DNA of 64,000 nucleotides, taken from positions 3,509,001 through 3,573,000 of the forward strand of contig NZ_CP113056.1 of the NCBI RefSeq assembly GCF_026625645.1, in the 5' to 3' direction. Below are positions 54,008 through 63,378 of the stretch, one piece after another. Source of the DNA: Ancylobacter sp. SL191. Its GTDB lineage: Bacteria > Pseudomonadota > Alphaproteobacteria > Rhizobiales > Xanthobacteraceae. The translations under genes and the position numbers were made by a program. Position 1 is the first letter of the stretch; each line of letters opens with the position of its first letter. The notes beneath the pieces are model-generated. The model made no database searches and was not told where the DNA came from. It saw only the letters and a program-made list of their open reading frames with translations.

Positions 54008-55438
54008 ATGTCCCCGAATACGCAGAAATTCTACATCGACGGCGCCTTCGTCGAGCCGCTGGAGAACCGCCCGCTCGGCGTGGTCGACCCGGCCACCGAA
54101 CAGGTCTTCGCCACCATTTCGCTCGGCACGCTGGCGGATGTCGACCGTGCCGTCGCGGCGGCGCGCGCGGCCTTTGCCACCTTCCAGTTCAGCACCAAGG
54201 ATGAGCGCCTCGCCCTCCTCGAGAGCCTCCTCGCGGTCTATGAGCGGCGCTATGAGGATGTCGCGCAGGCGATCAGCCACGAGATGGGCTCCCCCATCGC
54301 CCGCGCCCGCGACTCGCAGGCCTATGCCGGCCTCGGCCATCTGAAGGCGACCATCGAGGCGTTCCGCAATTTCGAGTTCGACGAGACGCGCGGCACCACC
54401 CGCGTCACCCATGAGCCGGTCGGCGTCGTCGGCCTGATCACGCCATGGAACTGGCCGCTCAACCAGATCATGTGCAAGGTCGCGCCGGCCATTGCCGCCG
54501 GCTGCACCATGGTGCTGAAGCCCTCCGAGATCGCGCCGATCTCCGGCATCGTCTTCGCCGAGATCATGCACGAGGCCGGTTTCCCCAAGGGCGTGTTCAA
54601 TCTGGTGAACGGCACCGGCCCGGAAGTCGGCGCAGCGCTGTCCTCGCATCCCGACATCGACATGGTGTCCTTCACCGGCTCGACGCGCGCCGGCACCGAT
54701 GTCGCGCGCAATGCCGCGGCGACGGTGAAGCGCGTGGCGCAGGAACTCGGCGGCAAGTCGGCCAACATCATTCTGCCGGACGCGGATCTTGAGACCGCCG
54801 TGGCCGAAGGCGTGCGCGCCTGCTTCTCCAATACCGGCCAGTCCTGCGACGCGCCGACCCGTATGCTGGTGCCGGCCGACCGGCATGACGAGGCGCTGGA
54901 AATCGCCCGCCGCACGGCGGCGACGGTGCGCGTCGGCTCGCCCACCGACACCGAGACGCAGATCGGCCCGCTGGTGAGCGACGTGCAGTTCGCCAAGGTG
55001 CAGGATCTCATCCAGGCCGGCATCGACGAGGGCGCGACCCTGGTGGTCGGTGGCACGGGCAAGCCCGAAGGGCTGGAGACCGGCTATTTCGTGAAGCCGA
55101 CCGTGTTCGGCCATGTGAAGCCGGGCATGCGCATCGAGCGCGAGGAGATCTTCGGCCCGGTGCTGTCGATCATCCCCTATGACAGCATCGACCAGGCCGT
55201 CGCCATCGCCAATGACACGCCCTATGGCCTCGCGGCCTATGTGCAGGGCACGGATATGGACGAGGCCCGCCGCGTGGCGCGGCAGCTTCGCGCCGGCTCG
55301 GTCTATCTCAACTACCCGGACTGGGATCTGTTCGCGCCCTTCGGCGGCTACAAGCAGTCCGGTAACGGGCGCGAATATGCTGATTTCGGCCTGCGCGATT
55401 TCCTGGAGATCAAGGGCATCGTCGGCTACGGCGCCTGA
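54008..55438 (+). CDS. Aldehyde dehydrogenase family protein
   Basis: A 476-residue NAD(P)-dependent dehydrogenase. It has the oxyanion Asn in ITPWNWPLN, the cofactor-binding VLKPSEIAP and FTGSTRAG, the general base Glu in QELGGKSAN and the catalytic Cys in NTGQSCDAPTRM. Placed after ytfQRT-yjfF, it might oxidise a sugar-derived aldehyde, but the family is too broad to name a substrate. Confidence 0.93.
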   Translation: MSPNTQKFYIDGAFVEPLENRPLGVVDPATEQVFATISLGTLADVDRAVAAARAAFATFQFSTKDERLALLESLLAVYERRYEDVAQAISHEMGSPIARARDSQAYAGLGHLKATIEAFRNFEFDETRGTTRVTHEPVGVVGLITPWNWPLNQIMCKVAPAIAAGCTMVLKPSEIAPISGIVFAEIMHEAGFPKGVFNLVNGTGPEVGAALSSHPDIDMVSFTGSTRAGTDVARNAAATVKRVAQELGGKSANIILPDADLETAVAEGVRACFSNTGQSCDAPTRMLVPADRHDEALEIARRTAATVRVGSPTDTETQIGPLVSDVQFAKVQDLIQAGIDEGATLVVGGTGKPEGLETGYFVKPTVFGHVKPGMRIEREEIFGPVLSIIPYDSIDQAVAIANDTPYGLAAYVQGTDMDEARRVARQLRAGSVYLNYPDWDLFAPFGGYKQSGNGREYADFGLRDFLEIKGIVGYGA

Positions 55439-55461
55439 GCGGACCAGCGCAGCGACAAGCA

Positions 55462-55485
55462 ACGGCCAGGGAACGCCCTGGCCGT
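55462..55485 (+). terminator. Hairpin after the aldehyde dehydrogenase gene
   Basis: ACGGCCAGGG-AACG-CCCTGGCCGT is a perfect ten-pair stem with a four-base loop, 24 bases after the stop. The T-run is poor, but the stem is strong and well placed. Confidence 0.6.
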
Positions 55486-55530
55486 GCATCGCAATTAGGC
55501 ACTGCCGGAAAGCTGGGCGCCAACCAAGCT

Positions 55531-55623
55531 TCGCCTCTTCGCGATACTTCCACAGGGAAGGCGAGACTTAACCTCGAGTGAGGTCGCTGGATCGGGTTCC
55601 AGCCGTCAGCACGAGGTCGCCTT
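55531..55623 (+). promoter_or_regulatory. Structured leader with alternative pairings that can hide the ribosome binding site
   Basis: AAGGCGA (55558-55564) can pair with TCGCCTT (55617-55623), stacked on CCTCG (55572-55576) with CGAGG (55612-55616); this buries the GAGGT ribosome binding site of the monooxygenase at 55626. The same AGGCGA can instead pair with an upstream TCGCCT (55531-55536), freeing the site. A hairpin GCTGG-N8-CCAGC (55586-55603) sits inside. This mutually exclusive arrangement is riboswitch- or protein-leader-like; I could not match it to a known class such as SAM-II. Confidence 0.45.
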
Positions 55624-55625
55624 TC

Positions 55626-56945
55626 ATGCCCGCCAATCCCTTCCATCTCGCCTGGTTTCTTCAGGGCTCCAGCATCCAGGCCTGGGGCGAGCCATGGACC
55701 GGCAATATCGGTCAGGACTGGATGAGCGCCGATATCTTCGTCGATCTCGTGCGGTCGATGGAGCGGGCCTGCTTCGATTACCTGCTGATCGAGGATTCCA
55801 TCTATGTCGGGCAGAACTGGCAGAATTCGCGCGACATCTTCCTGAAGGGCGGCATCTGCATTCCCCGTCAGGAACCCAGCGTGGTGGCGACGCTGCTGGC
55901 GGCTTCCACCCGCAAGCTCGGCATCGTGCCGACGCTCTCCACCTTCGCTTACCACCCCTACCTCACCGCCCGCATCGTCTCCTCGCTGGACCAGATCTCC
56001 GGCGGGCGCGCCGGCTGGAACATGGTGACCGGCTCGTCGGACCTCTCCGCCCAGAATTTCGGCATGGAGAAGCTGCCCGAGCACGACCAGCGCTATGTGA
56101 TGGCGGAGGAGTACATCGAGATCGTGAAGCGCCTGTGGGGCTCGTGGGAGCCGGGCGCGATCATCGACGACCATGAGAACGGCGTGCTCATCGACCCGGC
56201 GAAGGTCCACACCATCGATTATGTGGGCCAGCACTATGCCTCGCGCGGGCCGCTAAACTCCGGTCCCTGCCCGCAGGGCCAGCCGGTGATCGCGCAGGCC
56301 GGCGGCTCGAAGAGCGGGCGCAAGATCGCCGCCACCCACGCCAACACCATCGTCGCCGCGCCGAACGGCGTCGCCGCCATGAAGCAGTACCGCGACGATG
56401 TGCGCGCGCAGATGGCCGAGCTCGGCCGCAACCCGGACGACTGCAAGATCCTGTTCCTGCTCTCACCCATCGTCGCGGAGACGGAGGACCAGGCGAAATG
56501 GGCGGCCGAACAGCGCCGCGTCTCGGCGGCGGAGAATCTCGACGCCCGCATGGCCCGCTTCGGCTGGAGCACCAATCTCGACCTCTCCGGCCTCGACCTC
56601 GACACGCCGGTGAGCCAGCTCACGCTCACCACCAATGGCCACCAGTCCAGCCTCTCGCAGTTCCTCACCCGCGCCGGCGACAAGCCGCTGCGCCAGGCGA
56701 TGATCGACCATGTGAGCTGCGGCTATTGCGTGGACGTGGTGGGCACGCCCGACAGCGTCGCCAGCCAGATGGACGAGATCATGCAGGAGATCGGCGGCGA
56801 CGGCTTCCTCATCGCGCTCTCCGACGTCTCGCGCCGCTCGGTGTCGACCATCACCGACGGGCTGGTGCCGGTGCTCCAGCGCCGGGGCCTCACCCGCCGG
56901 GCCTATTCCCACCAGTTCCTGCGCGACAATTTGCTCGAGTTCTGA
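55626..56945 (+). CDS. NtaA/SnaA/DmoA-type FMN-dependent monooxygenase (first)
   Basis: A 439-residue flavin-dependent monooxygenase from ATG 55626 behind GAGGT. It has the luciferase-like barrel of the NtaA/DszA/DmoA group: FHLAWFLQGSS, MERACFDYLLIEDS, LGIVPTLSTFAYHPYLTARIVSSLDQISGGRAGWNMVTGSS, FGMEKLPEHDQRY and later GPLNSGPCPQGQPVIAQAGGS. Such enzymes need reduced flavin from a partner reductase, encoded at 60144-60701. Followed by an amino-acid ABC transporter, it probably cleaves a C-S or C-N bond in the imported compound. Confidence 0.92.
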   Translation: MPANPFHLAWFLQGSSIQAWGEPWTGNIGQDWMSADIFVDLVRSMERACFDYLLIEDSIYVGQNWQNSRDIFLKGGICIPRQEPSVVATLLAASTRKLGIVPTLSTFAYHPYLTARIVSSLDQISGGRAGWNMVTGSSDLSAQNFGMEKLPEHDQRYVMAEEYIEIVKRLWGSWEPGAIIDDHENGVLIDPAKVHTIDYVGQHYASRGPLNSGPCPQGQPVIAQAGGSKSGRKIAATHANTIVAAPNGVAAMKQYRDDVRAQMAELGRNPDDCKILFLLSPIVAETEDQAKWAAEQRRVSAAENLDARMARFGWSTNLDLSGLDLDTPVSQLTLTTNGHQSSLSQFLTRAGDKPLRQAMIDHVSCGYCVDVVGTPDSVASQMDEIMQEIGGDGFLIALSDVSRRSVSTITDGLVPVLQRRGLTRRAYSHQFLRDNLLEF

Positions 56946-56983
56946 TCCACGCCGCCCCTTCCCCCAACCATGGAACGACGTCG

Positions 56984-57829
56984 ATGATCTCACGCCTCCC
57001 GCACCATCGTCTCCGCCGCGCCGGATCGCTTGCCCTCACGGCTCTCCTGCTCGGCGCCGGCCTCTCCGCGGCCTCCGCCGAGAAGCTCAAGCTCGGCAAT
57101 GAGGGCGTCTACCCGCCCTTCTCCATGGTGGACGCGTCCGGCAACCTGACCGGCATGGAGCCGGAGCTGGCGCGCGAGATGTGCAAGCGCATCGGCGCCG
57201 ATTGCGAGATCGTCGTCATGGACTTCAAGGCGCTGATCCCGTCCATGCTGCAGGGCAAGTTCGACGGCATCGTCACCCAGATCTCGCCCACCCCCGAGCG
57301 CATGGACAAGGCGCTGTTCGCCATGCCCATCGTCTACAATCCGGCGACCTTCGTGGTGCGCAAGGACAGCAACTACACGCTGACCAAGGAGGGCGTGACC
57401 GGCAAGGGGCTGCGCATCGCCCTCCAGCGCGGCGCTTCCATGGTGCCCTACATCCACAAGCACTTCGGCAAGGACACCTTCGTCGAGGTCTATTACGACA
57501 ATCCCGACCAGATGAAGCTCGATCTGCTGGCCGGCCGCCTCGACCTCATCTTCGATTCCAAGATCAACTGGACGCTGGAGCTGATCGCCAAGCCCGAGGG
57601 CAAGGACTACATGCTCGCCGGCGGCGACCACTGGCTCGGTGACCCCGCCATCCCCGAGGCCGAGCGCGGCTATAGCTGGATCTTCCCGAAGAAGAGCGGC
57701 GATCTGGTGAAGCGGGTCAATGCCGCGCTCGCCGCGATGATCAAGGACTGCACCTACACCACCATCCGCAAGAAATACGTCCCGGTCGCCACACTGGCGG
57801 CGGAAGCCGCCTGCACCACCACCAACTGA
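56984..57829 (+). CDS. Amino-acid-type ABC transporter substrate-binding protein (sulfur cluster)
   Basis: A 281-residue family 3 receptor from ATG 56984. The signal peptide (~1-32, ending SAASA) is followed by LKLGNEGVYPPFSMVDASGNLTGMEPELAREMC. It is cotranscribed with the monooxygenase upstream and the permeases downstream. In related clusters such receptors bind cystine, S-substituted cysteines or similar compounds. Confidence 0.93.
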   Translation: MISRLPHHRLRRAGSLALTALLLGAGLSAASAEKLKLGNEGVYPPFSMVDASGNLTGMEPELAREMCKRIGADCEIVVMDFKALIPSMLQGKFDGIVTQISPTPERMDKALFAMPIVYNPATFVVRKDSNYTLTKEGVTGKGLRIALQRGASMVPYIHKHFGKDTFVEVYYDNPDQMKLDLLAGRLDLIFDSKINWTLELIAKPEGKDYMLAGGDHWLGDPAIPEAERGYSWIFPKKSGDLVKRVNAALAAMIKDCTYTTIRKKYVPVATLAAEAACTTTN

Positions 57830-57852
57830 CGGCGGCGCGCGGGGTTCAGCTC

Positions 57853-58581
57853 ATGACCAACCTCTCCCTCGCCGATATCGCAGGCTATCTGCGCCAGCTC
57901 GGCGAGGGGGCGCTGATCACGCTGGAGCTGTTCCTCGCGAGCTTCGCCCTCGCCTTCACCCTCGGCGTGCTCATTGGCGTCGCCACGCTGTCGAAGAGCC
58001 GCGTCGTCACCGTCGCCTGGCGGGTCTATGCCTCCATCTTCACCGGCGTGCCCTCGCTGCTGGTGATCTTCCTCGTCTATTACGGCGGCAGCGCCATGCT
58101 GGCGGCCCTGTTCGGCGAGTTCGGGGCGAGCATCGACATCTCGCCCTTCGGCGCCGGCGTCGCCGCGCTCGCCATCGTCTATGCCGCCTACATCGCCGAG
58201 CTGGTGCGCGGCGCCATCGCCAACCTACCGAAGGGCCAGTTTGAGGCGGCCCGCGCACTCGCCATCCCGCCAGTCATCCTGTGGGGCCGGGTGATCCTGC
58301 CGCAGGCCATGCGGCTCGCCTTGCCCGGCCTCGTCAATGTGTGGAGCTTCATGCTCAAGGAGACCCCGCTCGTCTCGCTCGCCGGGCTGCAGGATCTGGT
58401 GGCCAGCGCCAAGATCGCGGCGGGCGCGACCAAGGAACCCTTCCTCTTCTTCATCGCCACGGCTTTGGTCTTCATCGCCTTCAGCGCCGCCACATTGAAA
58501 CTCGCCACGCGGCTGGAGCTCCGGCTCGATCGCGGCCAGCGCCGCGACACCGCCCGCGTGCAGGCCGGGATGGAGGCATGA
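57853..58581 (+). CDS. Amino-acid-type ABC transporter permease (sulfur cluster, first)
   Basis: A 242-residue HisQ/HisM-like permease with five or six membrane spans and the EAA loop FEAARALAIPPVILWGRVILPQAMR. Its stop overlaps the start of the second permease by four bases (ATGA). Confidence 0.93.
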   Translation: MTNLSLADIAGYLRQLGEGALITLELFLASFALAFTLGVLIGVATLSKSRVVTVAWRVYASIFTGVPSLLVIFLVYYGGSAMLAALFGEFGASIDISPFGAGVAALAIVYAAYIAELVRGAIANLPKGQFEAARALAIPPVILWGRVILPQAMRLALPGLVNVWSFMLKETPLVSLAGLQDLVASAKIAAGATKEPFLFFIATALVFIAFSAATLKLATRLELRLDRGQRRDTARVQAGMEA

Positions 58582-59348
58582 GCGGCTTGCCCGTCGATCT
58601 CGCCCTCGCCTGGGAAAGCCTGCCGGCCCTGCTGCAGGGGCTGAAGGTCACGGTGCTGGTGACGCTGCTGCCGATGGCCCTCGGCCTCGCCCTGGCCTTC
58701 CCCGTCTGCTTCGCGCGGATGTCGGAGCGCCGCTGGCTCTCCCTGCCGGCGGAGATCTTCGTGGTGTTCTTCCGCGGCGCGCCGGTGCTGATCCTGCTCT
58801 ACCTCGTCTATTACGGGCTGGGCCAGATCGAGGCGCTGCGCAACGGGCCGCTCTGGCTGCTGTTCGGCTCGCCGCTCGGCTGCGCCCTCGTCGCCTTCGG
58901 GCTGAACCACGCCGCCTATATGGCGGAGATCCTGCGCGGCAGCCTGCTGGCCGTGCCGCATGGGCTCATCGAGGCCAGCGAGGCGCTCGGCATCACCCGG
59001 CGCAACGTCTTCATCTGGGTGAAGATGCCGCTGGCCATCCGCTACGGGCTGAAGGCCTATCAGAATGAGGTGGTGAGCTTCATCAAGGGCACGGCCATCG
59101 TCTCGGTGGTCACGCTGACCGACCTCACCGCCGTGGCGAACGGCATCTTCGAGCAGACCTATGATCCCTTCACCCCCATCCTCTGCGCGGCGGCGCTGTA
59201 CTGGGCCTATGTGAACCTCATCCGCCTCGCCTTCGCCGGCTGGGGGCGCTGGCTCGACCGTCACAAGGATGACGACGCGGCCGCGACCACCGCCCTGCCC
59301 GACCGCGCCGCACCCCGCCCGGTGGCGCTCAGCAAGGAGGCGTCATGA
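58578..59348 (+). CDS. Amino-acid-type ABC transporter permease (sulfur cluster, second)
   Basis: A 256-residue permease from ATG 58578 behind GGAGG, sharing the family fold ([42 protein letters not shown]). It overlaps the ATPase gene by four bases. Its C-terminal ~25 residues are Asp/Ala/Pro-rich and outside the membrane core. Confidence 0.92.
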   Translation: MSGLPVDLALAWESLPALLQGLKVTVLVTLLPMALGLALAFPVCFARMSERRWLSLPAEIFVVFFRGAPVLILLYLVYYGLGQIEALRNGPLWLLFGSPLGCALVAFGLNHAAYMAEILRGSLLAVPHGLIEASEALGITRRNVFIWVKMPLAIRYGLKAYQNEVVSFIKGTAIVSVVTLTDLTAVANGIFEQTYDPFTPILCAAALYWAYVNLIRLAFAGWGRWLDRHKDDDAAATTALPDRAAPRPVALSKEAS

Positions 59349-60115
59349 ACCCGTCCGCTCAGGAGCCATTAGCCGCGCCCGCCTCGCCGGCCATCGCCAT
59401 CGCCGGACTGGTGAAACGCTATGGCGCGCATCGGGCGCTGGATGGCGTCGATCTCGACGTGCGGCGCGGCGAGAAGGTGGTGATCTGCGGCCCGTCCGGC
59501 TCGGGCAAATCCACGCTGATCCGCTGCATCAACGCACTGGAGCGGCACGATGGCGGGCGCATCGTCGTCAACGGCATCGAGCTGACGGCGGATGAAGGCA
59601 CTGTGCAGGACATCCGGCAGGAAGTCGGCATGGTGTTCCAGCACTTCAACCTGTTCCCGCATCTCACGGCGCTGGAAAACTGCATGCTGGCGCCGCGCCT
59701 CAATCGGGGCCTGGCGAAGGATCAGGCGGCGCGGCTCGCGATGCGCCATCTGGAGCGTGTGGGCTTGGCCGATCTCGCCGGCCGCTACCCCGGCCGCCTC
59801 TCCGGCGGGCAGCAGCAGCGCGTCGCCATCGCCCGCGCGCTGTGCATGGAGCCGCGCATCCTGCTGTTCGACGAGCCGACCTCCGCCCTCGACCCGGAAA
59901 TGGTGAAGGAGGTACTGGGCGTGCTGGAGGAACTGGCGGAGAGCGGCGTCACCATGATCTGCGTCACCCATGAGATGGGCTTCGCGCGCCGGGTCGCCGA
60001 CCGCTGCGTCTTCATGGATGGAGGGCGCATCCTTGAGGAGGCCACAGCGCGGGATTTCTTCGCGACGCCGAAAAGCGAGCGTCTGCAGCACTTCCTCGCG
60101 CAAATCCTGCGCTGA
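59345..60115 (+). CDS. Amino-acid-type ABC transporter ATP-binding protein
   Basis: A 256-residue GlnQ-type ATPase: Walker [11 protein letters not shown]-loop in [18 protein letters not shown], signature [15 protein letters not shown] and Walker [14 protein letters not shown]. It completes the only full amino-acid ABC transporter in the window. It could in principle also energise the ATPase-less system at 15425-17673, but there is no direct evidence. Confidence 0.94.
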   Translation: MNPSAQEPLAAPASPAIAIAGLVKRYGAHRALDGVDLDVRRGEKVVICGPSGSGKSTLIRCINALERHDGGRIVVNGIELTADEGTVQDIRQEVGMVFQHFNLFPHLTALENCMLAPRLNRGLAKDQAARLAMRHLERVGLADLAGRYPGRLSGGQQQRVAIARALCMEPRILLFDEPTSALDPEMVKEVLGVLEELAESGVTMICVTHEMGFARRVADRCVFMDGGRILEEATARDFFATPKSERLQHFLAQILR

Positions 60116-60143
60116 CGGGCAAATCCTGTTCTGACGGGAACCG

Positions 60144-60701
60144 TCAGACCGTCAAATGGTGAAAGCGGCGGCCGAAATAGACCAGACCGCCGACCGCGCC
60201 AGCCTGATGCAGACCCAGCACTTCGCAGAACGCGACATCATGCGTGCCCACCGTGGCAAGCTCCGTCACCCGGCAGTCGAAGGCCACGCTCGCCTCCATC
60301 AATACCGGCGCTCCGGTCACGAGTGTGCCCCACTCCGCGCCGGCGAAGCGCTCGCTCATTGTCTTGACGCCACCGGCGAAGGCCATGCCCAGCGCTTCGT
60401 GATGCGGACCCGCCAGCGTGTTGACACACAGGCTGCGGCTGTTGGCGATCGCCCGGTGCGACTGGTTGGAGCGGTTGATGCAGACCAGCAGCGTCGGCGG
60501 GCTGTCCGTCACCGAACACACCGCCGAGGCCGTGAAGCCGCAGGGACCATCCTCATCGAGGCTGGTGACAATGTTCACCGCCGCCGGCAACCGGCTCATG
60601 CCCTCGCGATAGAGCTCCCGGCTGACCGCCGCCGGGAGCGCCTCACCCGCAAGGCGGGCGAGCGTGTCGGCGGCGATGCTGCGTGGGTCGGTCGCGTTCA
60701 T
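60144..60701 (-). CDS. Flavin reductase family protein
   Basis: A 185-residue flavin:NAD(P)H reductase of the HpaC/NtaB type, from ATG 60701. Recognisable blocks are MSRLPAAVNIVTSLDEDGPCGFTASAVCSVTDSPPTLLVCINRSNQSH and a C-terminal HHLTV-like end. It supplies reduced FMN to the two NtaA/DmoA-type monooxygenases encoded on either side. It is cotranscribed with the second monooxygenase. Confidence 0.93.
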   Translation of the reverse strand: MNATDPRSIAADTLARLAGEALPAAVSRELYREGMSRLPAAVNIVTSLDEDGPCGFTASAVCSVTDSPPTLLVCINRSNQSHRAIANSRSLCVNTLAGPHHEALGMAFAGGVKTMSERFAGAEWGTLVTGAPVLMEASVAFDCRVTELATVGTHDVAFCEVLGLHQAGAVGGLVYFGRRFHHLTV

Positions 60702-60732
60702 GATGTCCTCCGTCGGCGGGATCGCAACAGGA

Positions 60733-62046
60733 TCAGAACTCCCGCAGCGTCTGGCGCAGCGTCGCGCCTTCCGTGTAGCTGGTGCGGGCAAGCCCCCGGC
60801 GCTGCAGGGCCGGCACCAGCCCCTCGCAGATCTCGGTGATGTATTGCCGGGAGATGTTGGCGGTGAAGGGCCGGGTGATCAGGAACCCGTCGCCGCCGAC
60901 CTCCGCCATCACCTCGCCCATGCGTTCAGCGACCTGATCGGGCGTGCCGACGAGACCGTCGAGCCCGCGCGAGAGCTGGTCGGCGCAGAGCTGGCGCAGC
61001 GTCTTGCCCGAGCCCCATTGCTGGAAGGCATCGAGCGAACCCTGCTCGCCATTGGTAGTGAGGTGCGGCAGCGGCTGGTCGAGGTCGAAGGTGGAGAAGT
61101 CGATGTCGGTGATGGCGGCGATCAGCGCCAGCGCCTTCTCGCAGTAATCCGGCGCCTCGACGATCCGTGCGGCCTTGGCCTTCGCCTCGGCTTCGGTCTC
61201 CCCGAGAATGGGGGCGACCACGAACAGCACCTTGATCTCGTCCGGGTCGCGCCCACCGGCGGCGGCGCGGGCGCGCACGTCGTCGCGATAGGCCTTGAGG
61301 CCGGCAACCCCCATGGAGGGGGCGATGATGCTATCGGCCGTCATCGCCGCGAATTGCCGGCCGCGCGGCGAGCCACCGGCCTGCACGAAGGCGGGGCGGC
61401 CCTGCGGTGAGGGCACGCAGTTCAGCGGCCCGCGGCTCTTGAAATACTTGCCCTCGAAATGGATCGGCCGGACCTTCGAGGCATCGGCATAGGTGCGGGT
61501 GACGGGATCGCGCACCACGGCATCGGCGTCCCAGCTTCCCCAGAGCTGCTTGCACAGCTCGACATATTCGTCGGCCATGTCATAGCGCTCCTGCCGGGGA
61601 GGCAGCTTGTCCATGCCGAAATTCTCGGCCGCGAGATCCTCGCCGGTGGTCACGATGTTCCAGCCGAAGCGGCCCTTGCAGATGCTGTCCAGCGTCGCGC
61701 ACAGCCGGGCGAGCATGAAGGGCGGATAGGCCATGGTGGAGAAGGTGGCGACCACGCCGAGATGGCGGGTATTGGCGCCGATCAGCGCCGCCATCGGTGA
61801 AGGATCGGCCTTCGGGCCCATGATGTTGTGCTTGAGATAGACCTCGTTCGTGCCGCCATAGGCCTCCGAGATCATCAGCGTGTCCTCGAGCATGATGTAG
61901 TCGAAGCAGGCGCGCTCCATCGCCTTCGCCATGTCGATATAGAACTGCCCGTCCCACGGGTCGCCGCCACCCCCGGTGAAGGGCTTGGTCCACTCATCGA
62001 CCGCGAAATTGGTGAACCAGCCGAGATGGAGGGGCTTGGGACTCAT
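60733..62046 (-). CDS. NtaA/SnaA/DmoA-type FMN-dependent monooxygenase (second)
   Basis: A 437-residue flavin monooxygenase from ATG 62046, homologous to the one at 55626 (LHLGWFTNFAVDEW; MERACFDYIMLEDT; FNIVTTGEDLAAENFGMDKL-like; FKSRGPLNCVPSPQGRPAFVQAGGS). The two differ enough to suggest different substrates or sequential steps. It is first in an operon with the flavin reductase and divergent from the LysR gene. Confidence 0.92.
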   Translation of the reverse strand: MSPKPLHLGWFTNFAVDEWTKPFTGGGGDPWDGQFYIDMAKAMERACFDYIMLEDTLMISEAYGGTNEVYLKHNIMGPKADPSPMAALIGANTRHLGVVATFSTMAYPPFMLARLCATLDSICKGRFGWNIVTTGEDLAAENFGMDKLPPRQERYDMADEYVELCKQLWGSWDADAVVRDPVTRTYADASKVRPIHFEGKYFKSRGPLNCVPSPQGRPAFVQAGGSPRGRQFAAMTADSIIAPSMGVAGLKAYRDDVRARAAAGGRDPDEIKVLFVVAPILGETEAEAKAKAARIVEAPDYCEKALALIAAITDIDFSTFDLDQPLPHLTTNGEQGSLDAFQQWGSGKTLRQLCADQLSRGLDGLVGTPDQVAERMGEVMAEVGGDGFLITRPFTANISRQYITEICEGLVPALQRRGLARTSYTEGATLRQTLREF

Positions 62047-62207
62047 GTGCTGCCTCGCCTGTGTAACGCGCGGGATACCGCCGGGTGATCGATCCGCCGG
62101 ATGACGTGCAACGCTAGTGCCGCCCGCGCGGCCGCGACCATCGCGAAAAGCCCAAGCGATGTTTCGCAGCCGGCGTCGCATCTTTGGGCAGCAGGCGGGC
62201 TCGCGGG

Positions 62208-62227
62208 GCAATCGCTGTGCAATCGCT
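62208..62227. promoter_or_regulatory. Helically phased direct repeat in the monooxygenase/LysR divergent promoter
   Basis: GCAATCGCT occurs at 62208-62216 and 62219-62227, one DNA turn (11 bases) apart; an inverted AGCGAT lies at 62155-62160. The repeats are in the 309-base gap between the divergent monooxygenase and LysR genes, suggesting binding by that LysR protein. Confidence 0.4.
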
Positions 62228-62355
62228 CTTTCCGATCACAGGATGAGCAGCATCGATTTTGCTTGATTATCAGCGACATGGGCGCCGGGCCGTCACGGCG
62301 CGCATCTTGCTATTTGCTGTCCACCCTGGGGACGTCGACGCGGAGAGGCCTAGCC

Positions 62356-63378
62356 ATGTCGCATATCAGCCAGATCTACGACATCGACCTGAAGCTGCTG
62401 CGCTGCTTCTGCACCATTGTGGAGGAACAGAGCTTCACCGCGGCGCAGGCGGCGCTGAACCTGTCGCAATCGACGCTGAGCGAGAACCTGAAATCGCTGG
62501 AGATTCGCCTTGGCGCGCGGCTGTGCCGGCGCGGGCCCAAGGGCTTCAAGCTGTTTCGCGAGGGCGAAGTCGTCTACAAGGCCGCCAAGGAGCTGTTCGC
62601 CGCGATCGAGGCCTTCAAGCAGAAGGCGTCGAACATCAACCAGACCACGGCCTATGAGCTGTCCATCGGCATTCAGGACGGCATCGTCGAGAACCCGCAT
62701 GCCCGCGTGCATGACGCCATCCGCCGCTTCTCGGAATATTACCCCAATGTCCGCTTCCGCGTTGAGGTGATGCTCGGCTTCCAGCTCGCCGGGCGGGTGG
62801 CGGACGGGATGGTGCATGTCGGCATCGGGCTGATGAACGAGCATTACCCGCAGCTCAGCTACGAGCACCTGTTCGACGAGCAGGGCTTCATGTGCTGCAG
62901 CGCCCAGCACCCGCTCTTCGCCATTCCCGACGAGGCGCTCACCCTCGCCGACATCGACGCCGCCGCCTATTGCAGCCGGGGCCATCTGGAGCGCTACCAC
63001 CCCGAGCGCACGCGGCGCAGCGATGGCGCGGGTGATATCGGGCACGGCATCCAGTCGCAGCTCGCACTGATCCTGTCCGGGCGGAACATCGGCTATGTGC
63101 TCGACCACATGGCCGAGCCGCTGATCGCCGGCGGCATGCTGCGCGCGCTCCGGCCGGACCTCGTGCGCATCGTCAATCCGGTGACCGCGCTGATGGGCCC
63201 CGCCGCCAGCGACTTCAAGCTGGCGCGGCACTTCGTCGACTGCCTGGTGGATGTCCATATGGAACTCGGCAGCGCCCGCCTGCTGCCGCGCCCGGCCGTG
63301 CTCGATGGAACGCGGCCGGCGAATGACCGGGGCTACACCCCGCCGCCGGGCGCGCGGGCCTCCTCCAGCGCGGCCTGA
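62356..63378 (+). CDS. LysR-family transcriptional regulator (sulfur cluster)
   Basis: A 340-residue regulator from ATG 62356. The helix-turn-helix (LLRCFCTIVEEQSFTAAQAALNLSQSTLSENLKSLEIRLG) is followed by an effector domain. Its divergence from the second monooxygenase operon indicates control of that operon and perhaps of the ABC operon too. The last ~35 residues are Pro/Ala-rich, and the gene overlaps the convergent VOC gene by 46 bases. Confidence 0.92.
   Translation: MSHISQIYDIDLKLLRCFCTIVEEQSFTAAQAALNLSQSTLSENLKSLEIRLGARLCRRGPKGFKLFREGEVVYKAAKELFAAIEAFKQKASNINQTTAYELSIGIQDGIVENPHARVHDAIRRFSEYYPNVRFRVEVMLGFQLAGRVADGMVHVGIGLMNEHYPQLSYEHLFDEQGFMCCSAQHPLFAIPDEALTLADIDAAAYCSRGHLERYHPERTRRSDGAGDIGHGIQSQLALILSGRNIGYVLDHMAEPLIAGGMLRALRPDLVRIVNPVTALMGPAASDFKLARHFVDCLVDVHMELGSARLLPRPAVLDGTRPANDRGYTPPPGARASSSAA

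Noticed and set aside
53258..55489. 743-codon frame on the minus strand
   Set aside because: Antisense to yjfF and the aldehyde dehydrogenase; composition is that of a shadow frame.
55531..55623. SAM-II or other known sulfur riboswitch
   Set aside because: The pairing arrangement is switch-like, but I could not find the conserved cores of SAM-type aptamers, so it is reported only as an unclassified leader.
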